The notes: generated by a model from the letters alone, not told the origin. A stretch of DNA of 64,000 bases from DATAGF01 sp963813355 (GCA_963813355.1 CAWEYS010000022.1:1-64000); one strand, 5' to 3'; numbered from the stretch's first letter, positions 1 through 8,647 are shown. Numbers and translations are program-made.

Positions 1-502
1 CACGTGGATGGGGGTCCCAGACGAGCGGCGCGGCGGCGGCTCTCAGGGCCGCCCGCAGCCCGGGCGCGGCCGCGATCCCTCGTCCGTAGTCCGAGACCAG
101 CACCGAGTCGGCGTCGCGGAGCGCACGGCGGGCGGCCCCGTCGGCGCCAGCACCCTCGGCGCCTCGCCGCCGGTATCGATCCGGGCCAGCAGATGTCCGG
201 CGGCCGGATCCGAGCCTTCTGCGGGGTCGCCCCCCCGCTGCCCAGGTCGATGATCTCGACGCCCCGTGATGCCAGGTGCGCCAGAACGGCCTGCCCGGCC
301 GGATCGTCGCCCAGCGCAGTCACGATGGTCGTCCGGGCCCCGTCGCGCGCGAGGAGGGCTGCGGCAAGGCCGGCGCCGCCGGGCCGCTCGCGCACGACGA
401 TATCCTCGAGCACGGGCGCCGGAGCGTCCGGGCACAGACGCTCGGCGCGTCCGTCGAGGTCGCGGTCGAGCAGGGCGTCGCCGACGACGACCCCCGGGTC
501 AT
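1..502 (-). pseudogene. hldE: HldE-type heptose kinase domain (PfkB family), frame-interrupted and cut by window edge
   Basis: Runs off the left edge of the window, so only the N-terminal PfkB-like kinase part is seen. HldE phosphorylates D-glycero-beta-D-manno-heptose 7-phosphate and, with its C-terminal domain, nucleotidylates it. The first segment reads VVVGDALLDRDLDG followed by ERPGGAGLAAALLARDGA and TALGDDPAGQ, typical of the HldE/RfaE kinase. The ATG at 502 overlaps the gmhA stop (ATGA), but its frame agrees with the kinase only if one base is added in the G5 run near 492-496. Two further single-base shifts are needed, near 205 (after PQKARIR) and near 155 (before ADGAARRALRDADSVLVSDY). 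Three shifts in 500 bases mean either a decaying gene or poor sequence. The intact neighbours of the same pathway favour the second reading. Confidence 0.6.
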
Positions 503-1089
503 CGCGCGGCCACCAGGGCGAGGCTGCTTCGGCCGGCGATCGCGTCGTCCACTGCCGCGCAGACCAGATGCAGGACGACTTGGTGGATCTCCTGAACCGT
601 CGCCGCTGTGGGGGCATCGACCGCCAAGCTGTCGTGGGCGGCAGCCGCGAGCGGGTTCGGTGCCGGCCCGGTGAGCGCCCAGGTCCGCATTCCCTCGGCC
701 CGTGCCGCCCCGACGGCGGCGACCAGGTTGAGGCTGCGTCCTGAGGTCGAGAGCACGACGAGGTGATCGCCGGCGCGCCCGTGGGCCCGAACCTGGCGCG
801 CGAACGCCTCCTCGGCGCCGTAGTCGTTGACGATGGCGGTGAGGCTCGAGGCGTCGCCGTGGAGACAGATGGCGCTCAGCGGACGACGTTCGTCGCGGTA
901 GCGGCCGACAAGCTCGGCCGTGAGGTGCTGCGCGTGCGCCGCGCTTCCGCCGTTGCCGGCGGCCAGCAGCCGTCCGCCCTCCGACAGCGAAGCCGCCAGA
1001 CGGCGCCCCCATCTCTCCACTTCGTCGATGCGCGCGTCCAGCATGACGAGCGCGCGCACGAGAGCCAGCACATGCTCTCGGCCGGTCAT
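499..1089 (-). CDS. gmhA: Sedoheptulose-7-phosphate isomerase (SIS domain)
   Basis: A 196-residue SIS-domain protein that should convert sedoheptulose 7-phosphate to D-glycero-D-manno-heptose 7-phosphate, the first step of nucleotide-heptose synthesis in the cytoplasm. The sugar-phosphate loop GNGGSAAHAQHLTAELVGRY is near residues 55-74, and its Glu matches the catalytic Glu of GmhA. STSGRSLNL and the C-terminal EIHQVVLHL, carrying the catalytic His, are also present. The ATG at 1089 overlaps the stop of the upstream glycosyltransferase by four bases. Its own stop overlaps the ATG of hldE, so the genes are translationally coupled. Length is normal for GmhA. The product identity is secure. Which heptose nucleotide is finally made depends on the broken hldE. 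Confidence 0.93.
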   Translation of the reverse strand: MTGREHVLALVRALVMLDARIDEVERWGRRLAASLSEGGRLLAAGNGGSAAHAQHLTAELVGRYRDERRPLSAICLHGDASSLTAIVNDYGAEEAFARQVRAHGRAGDHLVVLSTSGRSLNLVAAVGAARAEGMRTWALTGPAPNPLAAAAHDSLAVDAPTAATVQEIHQVVLHLVCAAVDDAIAGRSSLALVAAR

Positions 1090-2297
1090 CGCCGACCTTC
1101 GCGGGCGACCGCCGTGGCACCAAGGCCCAGCTTGGAGTAGACGTCGAGCGTCGCGCCCGCGACCCGATCCCATGTGTAGCGCTCCCGCGCCCGCCGGACC
1201 CCGCCGGCCCCGAGCGTCGTGCGCCGCCCCGGGTCCGACAGAAGGGTCGCGAGGGCAGCCCTCAGCCGGTCCGGCCGGCGCGGGGGCACGTGCACGCCGG
1301 TCTCGCCGTCGACGACGGTGTCGATCATCCCTCCGACCGTCGATGCAACGACCGGCACCCCGCACGCCATAGCCTCCAGGGGCACGATTCCGAACGGCTC
1401 ATACCAGGGCACACAGACCACGGCGTCCGCCGAGCGCATGAGGGACGCGACGGCGTCGCGAGGGATCCCCCCTCGCAGATCGACGCGGTCCGCGACGCCC
1501 AGGTCGGAGGCCAGCGCCGCAAGCCGGCGAGCCTCCGGGTCGTTGGCCAGGCGTTCGTGCGCTGGCCCGCCGGCGACGACCAGCTCGACGCCCGGCAGAC
1601 CCGCCAGCGCCCGCATGACGTCGTCGACGCCCTTCCGCTCCACCAGCCGCCCGACGCAGACGACGCGCGGCGCCCGCCGCTCCTCGGCCGGGCCGCCGGG
1701 ACGGAAGCGGGCCGTGTCAACCCCGCACGGCACCACGGAGATGCGCCGCCGGTCGGCGCCCTCGCGGACGAGCTCGAACACCTCATCGCTGCATGTGGCG
1801 ACGATCCAGGCCGCGCCGCCCATGATCGCCCTCTCCATCGCGAGACGGCCCGCCGGGCTGGTGTCGCGGTCGCCTTGGTGCCGGCGCTTGACCACCCCCA
1901 GGGCGTGGAACGTCTGGACGACCGGCACCTCCACCTGGCGCGCGGCATTCAGCGCTGCCAGGCCCGACATCCAGAAGTGGGCGTGGACCACGTCGGGCGG
2001 CCGCCCGCGCCACCGCTCGAGCAAACGGCGCCCGAAGTCGCCCATGTGGGGGAGGAGCTCGTCCTTGGGCAGGGGCTCGGGGGGGCCGGCGGCAACGTGG
2101 CTGACCGTCACGCCGGGCGCCATCTCGACCTCGGCCGGCAGCTCCGGGTCGTCGCGCCGCGTGTGCACGACGACCTCGGCTCCTCGGCGCGCCAGCCCGG
2201 CCGCGAGCGCAGCCACGTGGACGTTCTGCCCTCCCGCGTCCACGTCCCCGAGCGCGGCCAGCGGGCTCGCGTGCTCGGACACCATGTCGATCCTCAT
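1086..2297 (-). CDS. GT4-family glycosyltransferase
   Basis: A 403-residue retaining glycosyltransferase of the GT-B fold. The N-terminal GDVDAGGQNVHVAALAAGLARRG is the sugar-acceptor Rossmann half typical of GT4 enzymes such as sucrose-phosphate synthase-like and MshA-like proteins. The C-terminal half has the nucleotide-binding EPFGIVPLEAMACGVPVVAS motif with the conserved E(x7)E pair around residues 290-300. It starts at ATG 2297 and its last codons overlap gmhA. Donor and acceptor cannot be read from sequence. The position between heptose genes and other transferases suggests assembly of a cell-surface heptose-containing glycan. Confidence 0.88.
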   Translation of the reverse strand: MRIDMVSEHASPLAALGDVDAGGQNVHVAALAAGLARRGAEVVVHTRRDDPELPAEVEMAPGVTVSHVAAGPPEPLPKDELLPHMGDFGRRLLERWRGRPPDVVHAHFWMSGLAALNAARQVEVPVVQTFHALGVVKRRHQGDRDTSPAGRLAMERAIMGGAAWIVATCSDEVFELVREGADRRRISVVPCGVDTARFRPGGPAEERRAPRVVCVGRLVERKGVDDVMRALAGLPGVELVVAGGPAHERLANDPEARRLAALASDLGVADRVDLRGGIPRDAVASLMRSADAVVCVPWYEPFGIVPLEAMACGVPVVASTVGGMIDTVVDGETGVHVPPRRPDRLRAALATLLSDPGRRTTLGAGGVRRARERYTWDRVAGATLDVYSKLGLGATAVAREGRR

Positions 2298-3232
2298 GCC
2301 CCCACCTCCTCCAGCAGCCCGTTCCAGTCGTTGAGAAAGCGCTCCAACCCGTAGCGCGCCGTGGCCGCCTCGCGCGCCGCTGCGCCCATCCGAGCCGCCG
2401 CAGCCGGATCGTCCGCCAGCTCGGACAGCGCACCGCGCAGGACGTCGAGCCGGTTGGAGACCACGCCGGCCCCCGCCGGGACGGCCTCGGCGACCTCGGT
2501 CGTCGCCAGGGCGACAACCGGCATGCCCAGGTGCATCGCCTCGATCAGCGAGAGCCCCAGCGACGTCCAGCGGACCGGGTGGAGATAGACCCGCCGCCGG
2601 GCCATCTCGTCGTGCAGGCGGTCCTGTGGCAGATCCTCGATCCCGCCGAGGGCGCCCGCGCCGATGCCGAAGAGGTCGATCGGCACCTCGTCGCCGAACG
2701 CCGGCAGCAGGTCGGTGCCCGTGACCCGTGCGCGGCGCGCGGGCTCGTTGACCACGACCGCGGCGCGGGCGAGGTCGCCGACGTAGCGGCGGCCGGGGTC
2801 GACCACCCCGTGCTCGATGACGCGCGTCGGCGTGGTGCCGGCGTCCCAGAACAGCGCATTGAAGTGCGTGACATGGACCAGCGTCAGCTCAGGATGGTTC
2901 GCGGCCGGGTGGCGCATCTCGTTGATGCGCCCCTGCGGCGCGTTGTGCTCGACGTAGATGGCCGGTAGGTCGATTCCCGGCCGGCGGCCGCCGAGCCAGC
3001 GCTCGGCCAGGCCGTCGAGCTCCTCCGGCCGCTGGAGGATCGCGACGTCGACGGGCGCGGAGGCGGCCTCCTCGGGCCCGATCTCGCGGGCGGACTCGGG
3101 CCAGGAATAGGTGAGGGCCCTGCCGCGGCCGTCCGGACCCCGGTCGGCCAGCCTCGGCACCAGATACTCGTGGGGGCCGTGAACGAACGAGGTCGTCCAG
3201 GCGCCGTGGACGTGCCAGATGAGGATTCTCAT
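2294..3232 (-). CDS. GT4-like glycosyltransferase, short
   Basis: A 312-residue protein. I take ATG 3232 as start because MRILIWHVHGAWTTSF is a normal beginning and the codon overlaps the stop of the upstream GT9 gene (ATGA). The N-terminal half has a histidine-rich acceptor-side fold (HVHGAW, VHGPHEYL, VEHNAPQG, IEHGVVDP). The C-terminal half has SLGLSLIEAMHLGMPVVAL, which is the E(x7)E nucleotide-sugar region of GT4 enzymes. It is shorter than most GT4 proteins (about 370-400). It belongs to the minus-strand glycan operon. Donor and acceptor are unknown. Confidence 0.82.
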   Translation of the reverse strand: MRILIWHVHGAWTTSFVHGPHEYLVPRLADRGPDGRGRALTYSWPESAREIGPEEAASAPVDVAILQRPEELDGLAERWLGGRRPGIDLPAIYVEHNAPQGRINEMRHPAANHPELTLVHVTHFNALFWDAGTTPTRVIEHGVVDPGRRYVGDLARAAVVVNEPARRARVTGTDLLPAFGDEVPIDLFGIGAGALGGIEDLPQDRLHDEMARRRVYLHPVRWTSLGLSLIEAMHLGMPVVALATTEVAEAVPAGAGVVSNRLDVLRGALSELADDPAAAARMGAAAREAATARYGLERFLNDWNGLLEEVGA

Positions 3233-4266
3233 GACGTCCCCGCAAGAGCCGGTGATGCCGTTCGAGCCAGAGTCGCCACTGCGGCGACGACGTCGTCGAC
3301 CGGGAGTGGGTCGAGGCACGGGTGACCGGGGACAGGGCATTCCCGGGCGCGGCACCCCTCGCAGGGAGCTGGCAGCGCGAGGCGAGCGAAGGGCACGCGC
3401 CACGGGTGCCATCGAACGGCGGGAAGCGTCGGCGCGTGGAGCCAGGCCACCGGGCACCCGACCGCAGCCGCGAGATGGGCGGGGCCGGTGTTGCCGACGA
3501 CTGCCGCCCGCGCCCCGGCCAGCACCTCGGCGAGGGCGGCGAGCGAGGTGCGGCCGCCGAGGTCGATCACCCCGTCCCGCGGCGCACCGCACACTCGCGC
3601 GGTCAACCCGGTCTCGGATGGGCCGCCCGTGACGAGCACGTCCCAGCCGTCGTCGACGAGGGCAGAGGTGAGACTGGCGTGGCGCTCGGGCGCCCACGCC
3701 CGCGCCGGCACGGAGGCGCCGGGGTGCACGACGACGTAGTTGTCTGGAAGTCCGGGCGGCCGCGCCTCGATGTCGCGGCACACCGCGAGCCGGCCGTCGT
3801 CGCCGGCGGGGAGGGGGAATCCGGCGGCGCTCGCCAGGTCGAGGGACCGTTCCACCTCGTGCACGTCGTCATCGACGAGGTGGCGGAGGTCGAGGAGGGA
3901 GCCCGGGTAGTCGGCGCTGATCGCCCCGAGCCATGGCACGCCGGCGAGCCTCAGCACGAGCGCGGCCGGCAGTGGGCTCTGGTGGAAGGAGGAGAGGATC
4001 AGACCAGCGTCCGGGGCGATCCGCGCCACGCGATCGGCCAGCCCGAGTGTGGACTCGCGGTCGATCGGCTCCGGCTCCGGGTCGATCCACGGGGCGCGGT
4101 GCTCGAGGATCGCGTCGACGCCGGGCAGGAGCTCTGCGGCCTGGCGGCCGCGGGGGCCCACGAGGAGCGTCACGCGTTCGGCGCCGGCCGCGACGGCCCG
4201 CACCGCCGGTCCCGCCAGAAGGACGTCGCCATCGCTGTCGAGCCGGGCAACGAGGACGTGCCTCAT
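3229..4266 (-). CDS. GT9-family (heptosyltransferase-like) glycosyltransferase
   Basis: A 345-residue GT9-family protein, the family of LPS heptosyltransferases. Evidence is the N-terminal MRHVLVARLDSDGDVLLAGPAVRAV, the mid-protein VVHPGASVPARAWAPERHASL, and the C-terminal VVGNTGPAHLAAAVGCPVAWLHAP, which is the conserved ADP-heptose-binding GPxHLAAA segment. It is coupled by four-base overlaps to the genes on both sides. The substrate is inferred: with GmhA, GmhB and HldE encoded alongside, an activated heptose is the likely donor. Near the C-terminus a Cys cluster (CEGCRARECPVPGHPC) may bind a metal, which is not usual for the family core. Confidence 0.9.
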   Translation of the reverse strand: MRHVLVARLDSDGDVLLAGPAVRAVAAGAERVTLLVGPRGRQAAELLPGVDAILEHRAPWIDPEPEPIDRESTLGLADRVARIAPDAGLILSSFHQSPLPAALVLRLAGVPWLGAISADYPGSLLDLRHLVDDDVHEVERSLDLASAAGFPLPAGDDGRLAVCRDIEARPPGLPDNYVVVHPGASVPARAWAPERHASLTSALVDDGWDVLVTGGPSETGLTARVCGAPRDGVIDLGGRTSLAALAEVLAGARAAVVGNTGPAHLAAAVGCPVAWLHAPTLPAVRWHPWRVPFARLALPAPCEGCRARECPVPGHPCLDPLPVDDVVAAVATLARTASPALAGTS

Positions 4267-5795
4267 CGGCCCGCTCCAAGGAGAAGCTCCACGGCGGCAG
4301 GCAGGTCCGCCGCGACTTCAGAAGCGGCCGCAACCTCCCGGCGGCGGGTGACCGAGGTCGGGACGAGCACCGCCCGCGCCCCCGCGCGTCGCGCGGCGTC
4401 CACGTCGGCGCCGATGTCCCCGATCACCGCACACTCCCACGGGGCTACGCCGAGCAGGGCCGCCGCACGGAGGACGAGCCCGGGCTGCGGCTTTCGGCAG
4501 TCGCAGCCGTCGGCGGGCCCGTGCGGGCAGATCACCCACGGGCCAAGAGGGCCGAGCACGTCCTCGATCCTGCGGTTGACCGCCTCGACGTCGTCCAGGG
4601 TCAGCAGGCCGCGGGCGATGCCGCTCTGATTGGAGACGACCGCCGTCGGAATGCCCTCGCGGCGCAGCCGCTTGATGGCCTCCGGAACGCCCGCGAGCGG
4701 CCGCACCAACGACGGGTCGCCGTTGTAGGGGACGTCGGCGACGAGCGTGCCGTCGCGGTCGAGCAGGACGGCGCGCGGGCGCCGCCCCGGCCGGGCAGCG
4801 ACCGGACGGCGCGCGCGGTCGCCGAGGCGGCGCGGGAGATTCACCGCGCCGCGCAGGGTCTCCCAGGCCGCGACCGGCGGCATCACCGCGCTCGTCGCCA
4901 ACATGAGGGCGACCTCCCGGGCGGTCCGCGGGCCCGGGGCGATGCGCGCCCAGGCGAGCTCGGTGCTGCCCGCCAGCCAGGCGGCCGCGCAGACCGCGGC
5001 GGGCCCCCGCCGCCCCGCGGCCCCCGCGGCCGCAGCCGACAGGCCGGCGGTCGCAATCGCGAGATGCCGTCGCCGCCGTCCCTTCGGCGCGCCTGCGCGG
5101 GACCGCCAGCCCCCGCCGTGAAGCGCCCGCATCAGCATGTCGTCGGCGTTGCCGGCCTGAAGCCGCAGAGACACGAGCGGCGAGGCCGGGCCCACCGGGT
5201 GCGTGACCCGCCGCGCTCCGCGCACCAGCCGCCAGCCGCCGCCGAGGACTCTCAACGCCAGGTCGGCGTCTTCGCGGTACGCGCGCCGGAACCGCTCGTC
5301 GAACCCGCCCACCGCGGCCAGCGCGACGCGGCGGTACGCCATGTCGGCCGTCGCCCACCGGGCGGTCTCGAGGCCGGCGACGTTGCGCTCCCAGTCGGTG
5401 GGCGCGCGCCCGGAGGGCCGCGGCACGACGATGCGGCCCTGGCTGGCGGCGACGTCCACGGGCAGGCCGTCAAGGTCCTCGGCGAGCTGCGCCCGCCAGT
5501 CCGAGTCGGGGACGACGTCATCGTCCAGGAAGGCGATCCATCGAGCGGTGCAGATGCGCCAGCCGAGGTTGCGCGCCGCCGCCGGTCCCTCGCCGCGCCC
5601 GCGCACGACCTGAACGCGCGCGGCGGCGCCGTCGAGCGCGGTGATCCTCGGAAGAGGCTCGTGCTGCGATGCCACCGGACGGTCGTCGACCACGACGACC
5701 GTCCCGAGCGCCGGGCCGCTCCCCGCGCCGAGCGCCGCAGCCAGCCGTGGGAGCGCGGGCCGCCCGATGGTGGGGATGACCAGGTCGACGGTCAT
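4263..5795 (-). CDS. Fusion of GT2 glycosyltransferase and heptose-bisphosphate phosphatase (GmhB-like HAD)
   Basis: A 510-residue two-domain protein. Residues 1-230 form a GT2 domain: a VDLVIPTIGRP start, metal-binding DDD at 91-93 (FLDDDVVPDSDW) and a downstream REDADLALRV motif. Residues 230-330 include hydrophobic stretches that may touch the membrane. Residues 341-510 are a HAD phosphatase of the GmhB type: LLDRDGTLV with Asp346 and Asp348, VVSNQSGIARG, and the zinc loop CPHGPADGCDCRKPQPGL (Cys423, His425, Cys431, Cys433) diagnostic of D-glycero-D-manno-heptose 1,7-bisphosphate 7-phosphatase. ATG 5795 overlaps the carbamoyltransferase stop. The fusion joins a step of heptose activation to a transferase. 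Both domains look intact. Confidence 0.92.
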   Translation of the reverse strand: MTVDLVIPTIGRPALPRLAAALGAGSGPALGTVVVVDDRPVASQHEPLPRITALDGAAARVQVVRGRGEGPAAARNLGWRICTARWIAFLDDDVVPDSDWRAQLAEDLDGLPVDVAASQGRIVVPRPSGRAPTDWERNVAGLETARWATADMAYRRVALAAVGGFDERFRRAYREDADLALRVLGGGWRLVRGARRVTHPVGPASPLVSLRLQAGNADDMLMRALHGGGWRSRAGAPKGRRRRHLAIATAGLSAAAAGAAGRRGPAAVCAAAWLAGSTELAWARIAPGPRTAREVALMLATSAVMPPVAAWETLRGAVNLPRRLGDRARRPVAARPGRRPRAVLLDRDGTLVADVPYNGDPSLVRPLAGVPEAIKRLRREGIPTAVVSNQSGIARGLLTLDDVEAVNRRIEDVLGPLGPWVICPHGPADGCDCRKPQPGLVLRAAALLGVAPWECAVIGDIGADVDAARRAGARAVLVPTSVTRRREVAAASEVAADLPAAVELLLGAGR

Positions 5796-7400
5796 GGCGT
5801 CATGGCCGGGCGTCGGACGATGAAGGGGCCGATGGCGAGCGCGTCCACCGGCGCGGAGCCGAAGCACTCGAGCGCGTCGCGCGGATCGTCGACCATCGGC
5901 CGCCCGGCGGTGTTCAGGCTCGTGTTGATGACGACCGGAGCGCCGGTGCGCCGTTCAACCGCCTCGAGCATCGAAGCGACCAGCGGCTCGTCGAGCCGAT
6001 CGACCGTCTGGATGCGGGCGGTGCCGTCGACGTGGAGGGCCGCGGGAATTCGCTCGCGCCAGCCGTCGCGCACCCGGTGGGTGAAGAGCATGTACGGGCT
6101 CGGCAGAGGACCCTCGAAGATCTCGGCGGCACGCTCGGCGCGGACCATCGGGGCGACCGGTCGGAAACTCTCGCGTCCCTTGACGGCGTTCAGGCGGTCG
6201 ACGTTTGCCGGGTTGCCGGGGTTCGCGAGCAGGCTGCGGTGACCGAGCGCCCGGGGGCCGTACTCGCTGCGGCCCTGGAACCACGCGACCACGCCGTCAT
6301 CGGCGATCACCTGGGCCACCGCCTCGGCAAGATCGTCCGGCCGCTCGTGGGGTACGCGGGCCTCTTGGAGCGCCGCCTCGATGTCGGCATCGCTCCACTC
6401 CCGCCCAAGGGCGGCCGTTGTCATTGGCAGGACCGCGTCGCCGAGGTCGCGGGCGACGCGCAAGGCTGCGCCCAGCGCGGTGCCGGCGTCGCCGGCCGCC
6501 GGCTGCACCCAGACGCGCTTGAACGGACCGTGCTCGGCCAAGTGCGAGTTCGCCACGCAGTTGAGGGCCACCCCGCCCGCCAGCGCAACATCCTCCTCGC
6601 CGCTGCGCAGGTGCACCCACCGGGCGAGGTCCAGGATCACCTCCTGCAGTCGCGCCTGCACCGACGCGGCGAGGTCCTCCGGCTCGGCCCGCAGAGCTGC
6701 CCAGTCGATCGGCTCGATCAGGAAGCCGCCCGTGTCGGTGACGCGGACCAGCTGCCGTAGGCGATCGAGCATTTTCGGGCGGCCGTAGGCGGCGAGCGCC
6801 ATCACCTTGTACTCGTCGGACGCCCGGCGAAACCCGAGGTGCTCGGTCAGATCCTCGTACATCAGCCCGAGCGAGTGAGGCAGCGCCTGAGTCGCCAGAA
6901 CATCAAGGCGGCCGTCGCACGCGCGCCCCGCGAGGTAGGACGAGCGCTCCCCCCGGCCGTCGAGCACCATCACCGCGCAGTCGCCGAAGGGCGCCGCGAG
7001 GTGCGCCGAGGCGGCGTGGGCGACGTGGTGCGGGACGAAGCGCACGATCTCCGGCGCCAACCCGGGCAACGCCGCCGCGAGGAAGCGCGGTGCGCGCTGC
7101 ACGTAGAGCGTGCGAAGGCCTTCCCACCGGTCGCCGGTGACGTTCCCGCCGGGCGCCGGCGCCAAAGCCGGATCGTACGAGTAGGCGACCGCATCGAGCT
7201 CCTCAGGCGTGATGCCCGCCCGGCGGAGACACCACCCGGCAGCGGCCTCGGGCAGCTCCCACGTGGAGAACGGCAGCGGCCGGCTTGCCATGCTTGCGGC
7301 GGGTGAAGCGCTCTTCCTCCGTCGCGGCGACGACCTCGCCGTCGACGACGATCGCAGCGGCCGGATCGTGGAACACCGCGTTGACTCCGAGGACCTTCAT
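5792..7400 (-). pseudogene. NodU/CmcH-type O-carbamoyltransferase, one-base frame break near the N-terminus
   Basis: Transfers a carbamoyl group from carbamoyl phosphate (via a carbamoyl-adenylate) to a sugar hydroxyl. The N-terminal part (MKVLGVNAVFHDPAAAI, TEEERFTRRKHGK) begins at ATG 7400. The rest continues in another frame from about 7287 (RPLPFSTWELPEAAAGWCL) to the stop at 5792. Removing one C near 7285 gives one normal protein of about 535 residues. The C-terminal domain has the family motif QGRSEYGPRALGHRSLL and NAVKGRESFRPVAP. The intact part is 5792-7291. As it lies next to heptose genes, the acceptor may be a heptose, as in the Pseudomonas LPS core carbamoyltransferase WapO. That last step is inference. 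Confidence 0.85.
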
Positions 7401-7434
7401 GCCGCCGCCTCCGCGAGGGTCTGGCCCGACATCC

Positions 7435-7710
7435 CTACGCCGTGCGGCCGCGGCGACCGTCGGCGACGGCGCGGTAGATCAGCAGCAGGACGATCGCCCC
7501 GACGATCGCGACGATCCACGTCGAGATGTCGAAGAACTCGTCCAGCGGATCGGCGTCGAAGATGGCGCTGGCGACGAAGCCGCCGATCAGCGCGCCGGCA
7601 ACGCCGATCAGCATCGTCACGATGATGCCGCCGGGGTCCTTCCCGGGCAGAAGAGCCTTGGCGATGAGCCCGGCCAGCAGGCCGAGGATGATGAATGCGA
7701 TGATCCCCAT
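7435..7710 (-). CDS. GlsB/YeaQ/YmgE-family stress membrane protein
   Basis: A 91-residue integral membrane protein with three hydrophobic helices: IIAFIILGLLAGLIAK, MLIGVAGALIGGFVAS and TWIVAIVGAIVLLLIYRA. The glycine-rich LLPGKDPGGI loop after helix 1 is typical of the transglycosylase-associated GlsB/YeaQ family, which is linked to envelope and general stress but has no proven biochemical role. ATG 7710 is preceded by a hairpin terminator of the PRC-barrel gene upstream. It is separated from the glycan operon by only 34 bases. Confidence 0.88.
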   Translation of the reverse strand: MGIIAFIILGLLAGLIAKALLPGKDPGGIIVTMLIGVAGALIGGFVASAIFDADPLDEFFDISTWIVAIVGAIVLLLIYRAVADGRRGRTA

Positions 7711-7769
7711 TCGGGGGCTCCAGTCGTTTGGGATGGTCCTGGGTGGCGGTGCCCCCAGGGGAAGGACGA

Positions 7770-7807
7770 CGGCTCCCTCAGGCGCGAACGCGCGCCCGAG
7801 GGAGCCG
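7770..7807 (-). terminator. Strong hairpin between PRC-barrel gene and GlsB-like gene
   Basis: The arms CGGCTCCCTC (7770-7779) and GAGGGAGCCG (7798-7807) are perfect complements, and the interior pairs further (GGCGCG with CGCGCC). It lies just downstream of the minus-strand PRC-barrel gene, so it is probably that gene's terminator. There is no clear U tract, as is usual in very GC-rich genomes. Confidence 0.6.
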
Positions 7808-7814
7808 CTGCGGA

Positions 7815-8456
7815 TCAGCGCCGCGCCTCGTCGGTGCCGACCCGGCCCTCGACGCGCTCGCCATCGGACCACCTGCGCAGGCGCACGCGGCCGCTCCTGT
7901 CGCCGGCCTGGTCTCGGGCGCCGAGCGTGCTGCCTTCCCGCGTCCGCGCGTCGGCGGCGGGCTGTCCGGCGGCGGTGTCGTCCGTGCCGTCCGCCGCCCG
8001 GTTGGCGACCCGCGTCTCGGGCGTCGGTCCCTCGGTGGTGTCGCGCACGTCGTCGCGCCCGCCCCGGGGATGACGGGTCTCGGGCGTCGGGCCGCGCGAG
8101 AGGTCCTCGCCGGTCAGCCGGTCACGCCGCTCGTCCCAGTCACGGACACTCGTGCCGTAGTGCGAGCCGAGCGTGCGCTCGCGGTCGTAGTCGATCTCAT
8201 CGTCATCGCCCAGCACCGGAGCGCCCTCGAGCTGCTCCTTGGTGTAAGCGACCCTGAGGTCGTCGTCGGCGACGGTCATTCCCTCGACGGGGATGACGTG
8301 CCGCCTGCCGGAGAACAACCCCTTCTTGGTCTCGACGTAGACCGGCGTGCCGTCGTCGTCAACCAGCACGTCGTCCACCTTGCCGAGCTTGCCGCCGTCG
8401 GCGGCGTAGACCGTGCGGCCGTGAAGCGCCTCGGGTCGTGCCTTGGCAACTTCCAT
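7815..8456 (-). CDS. PRC-barrel domain protein with long polar tail
   Basis: A 213-residue soluble protein. Residues 10-85 match a PRC-barrel: LHGRTVYAADGGKLGKVDDVLVDD, then VYVETKKGLFSGRRHVIPVEGM and LRVAYTKEQLEGAP. The remaining 120 residues are polar and low in complexity, with the motif GPTPETRHPR/GPTPETRVAN repeated, and are probably disordered. PRC-barrel proteins of this layout are common in actinobacterial stress loci. The role is unknown. It is divergent from the TetR-PP2C gene, with repeated TGGTACG boxes between them that could regulate both. Confidence 0.8.
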   Translation of the reverse strand: MEVAKARPEALHGRTVYAADGGKLGKVDDVLVDDDGTPVYVETKKGLFSGRRHVIPVEGMTVADDDLRVAYTKEQLEGAPVLGDDDEIDYDRERTLGSHYGTSVRDWDERRDRLTGEDLSRGPTPETRHPRGGRDDVRDTTEGPTPETRVANRAADGTDDTAAGQPAADARTREGSTLGARDQAGDRSGRVRLRRWSDGERVEGRVGTDEARR

Positions 8457-8498
8457 GATGCTTCCCCTTTCGATGCGTCGTGGCGCTGCATGACAGCT

Positions 8499-8597
8499 CG
8501 TACCATCTCCGTCATCAACCGAAACCTCACTGGCGTTAAGTGGTACGTCATGGCTCAGATGAGGCTAATGACGACTTTGAGCACTGCAAGTGGTACG
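8499..8597. promoter_or_regulatory. Three TGGTACG boxes in the divergent PRC-barrel / TetR-PP2C intergenic region
   Basis: AAGTGGTACG occurs at 8538-8547 and again at 8588-8597, exactly 50 bases apart. The same TGGTACG core is present on the minus strand at 8499-8505. The spacing is near five helical turns. Either a regulator (possibly the downstream TetR-domain protein) binds here, or these are -10-like elements of a stress sigma factor. The sequence alone does not decide. Confidence 0.45.
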
Positions 8598-8647
8598 GTG
8601 CGTTTCAGTTGTCGGTTCGGCGCCCGAGCCCCGTGAGAGGAGGCGCA

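Noticed and set aside
8540..8647. Earlier start of the TetR-PP2C gene
   Set aside because: The frame is open to 8540, but the strong AGAGGAGG site fits ATG 8648, and the extension runs through the repeated TGGTACG boxes.
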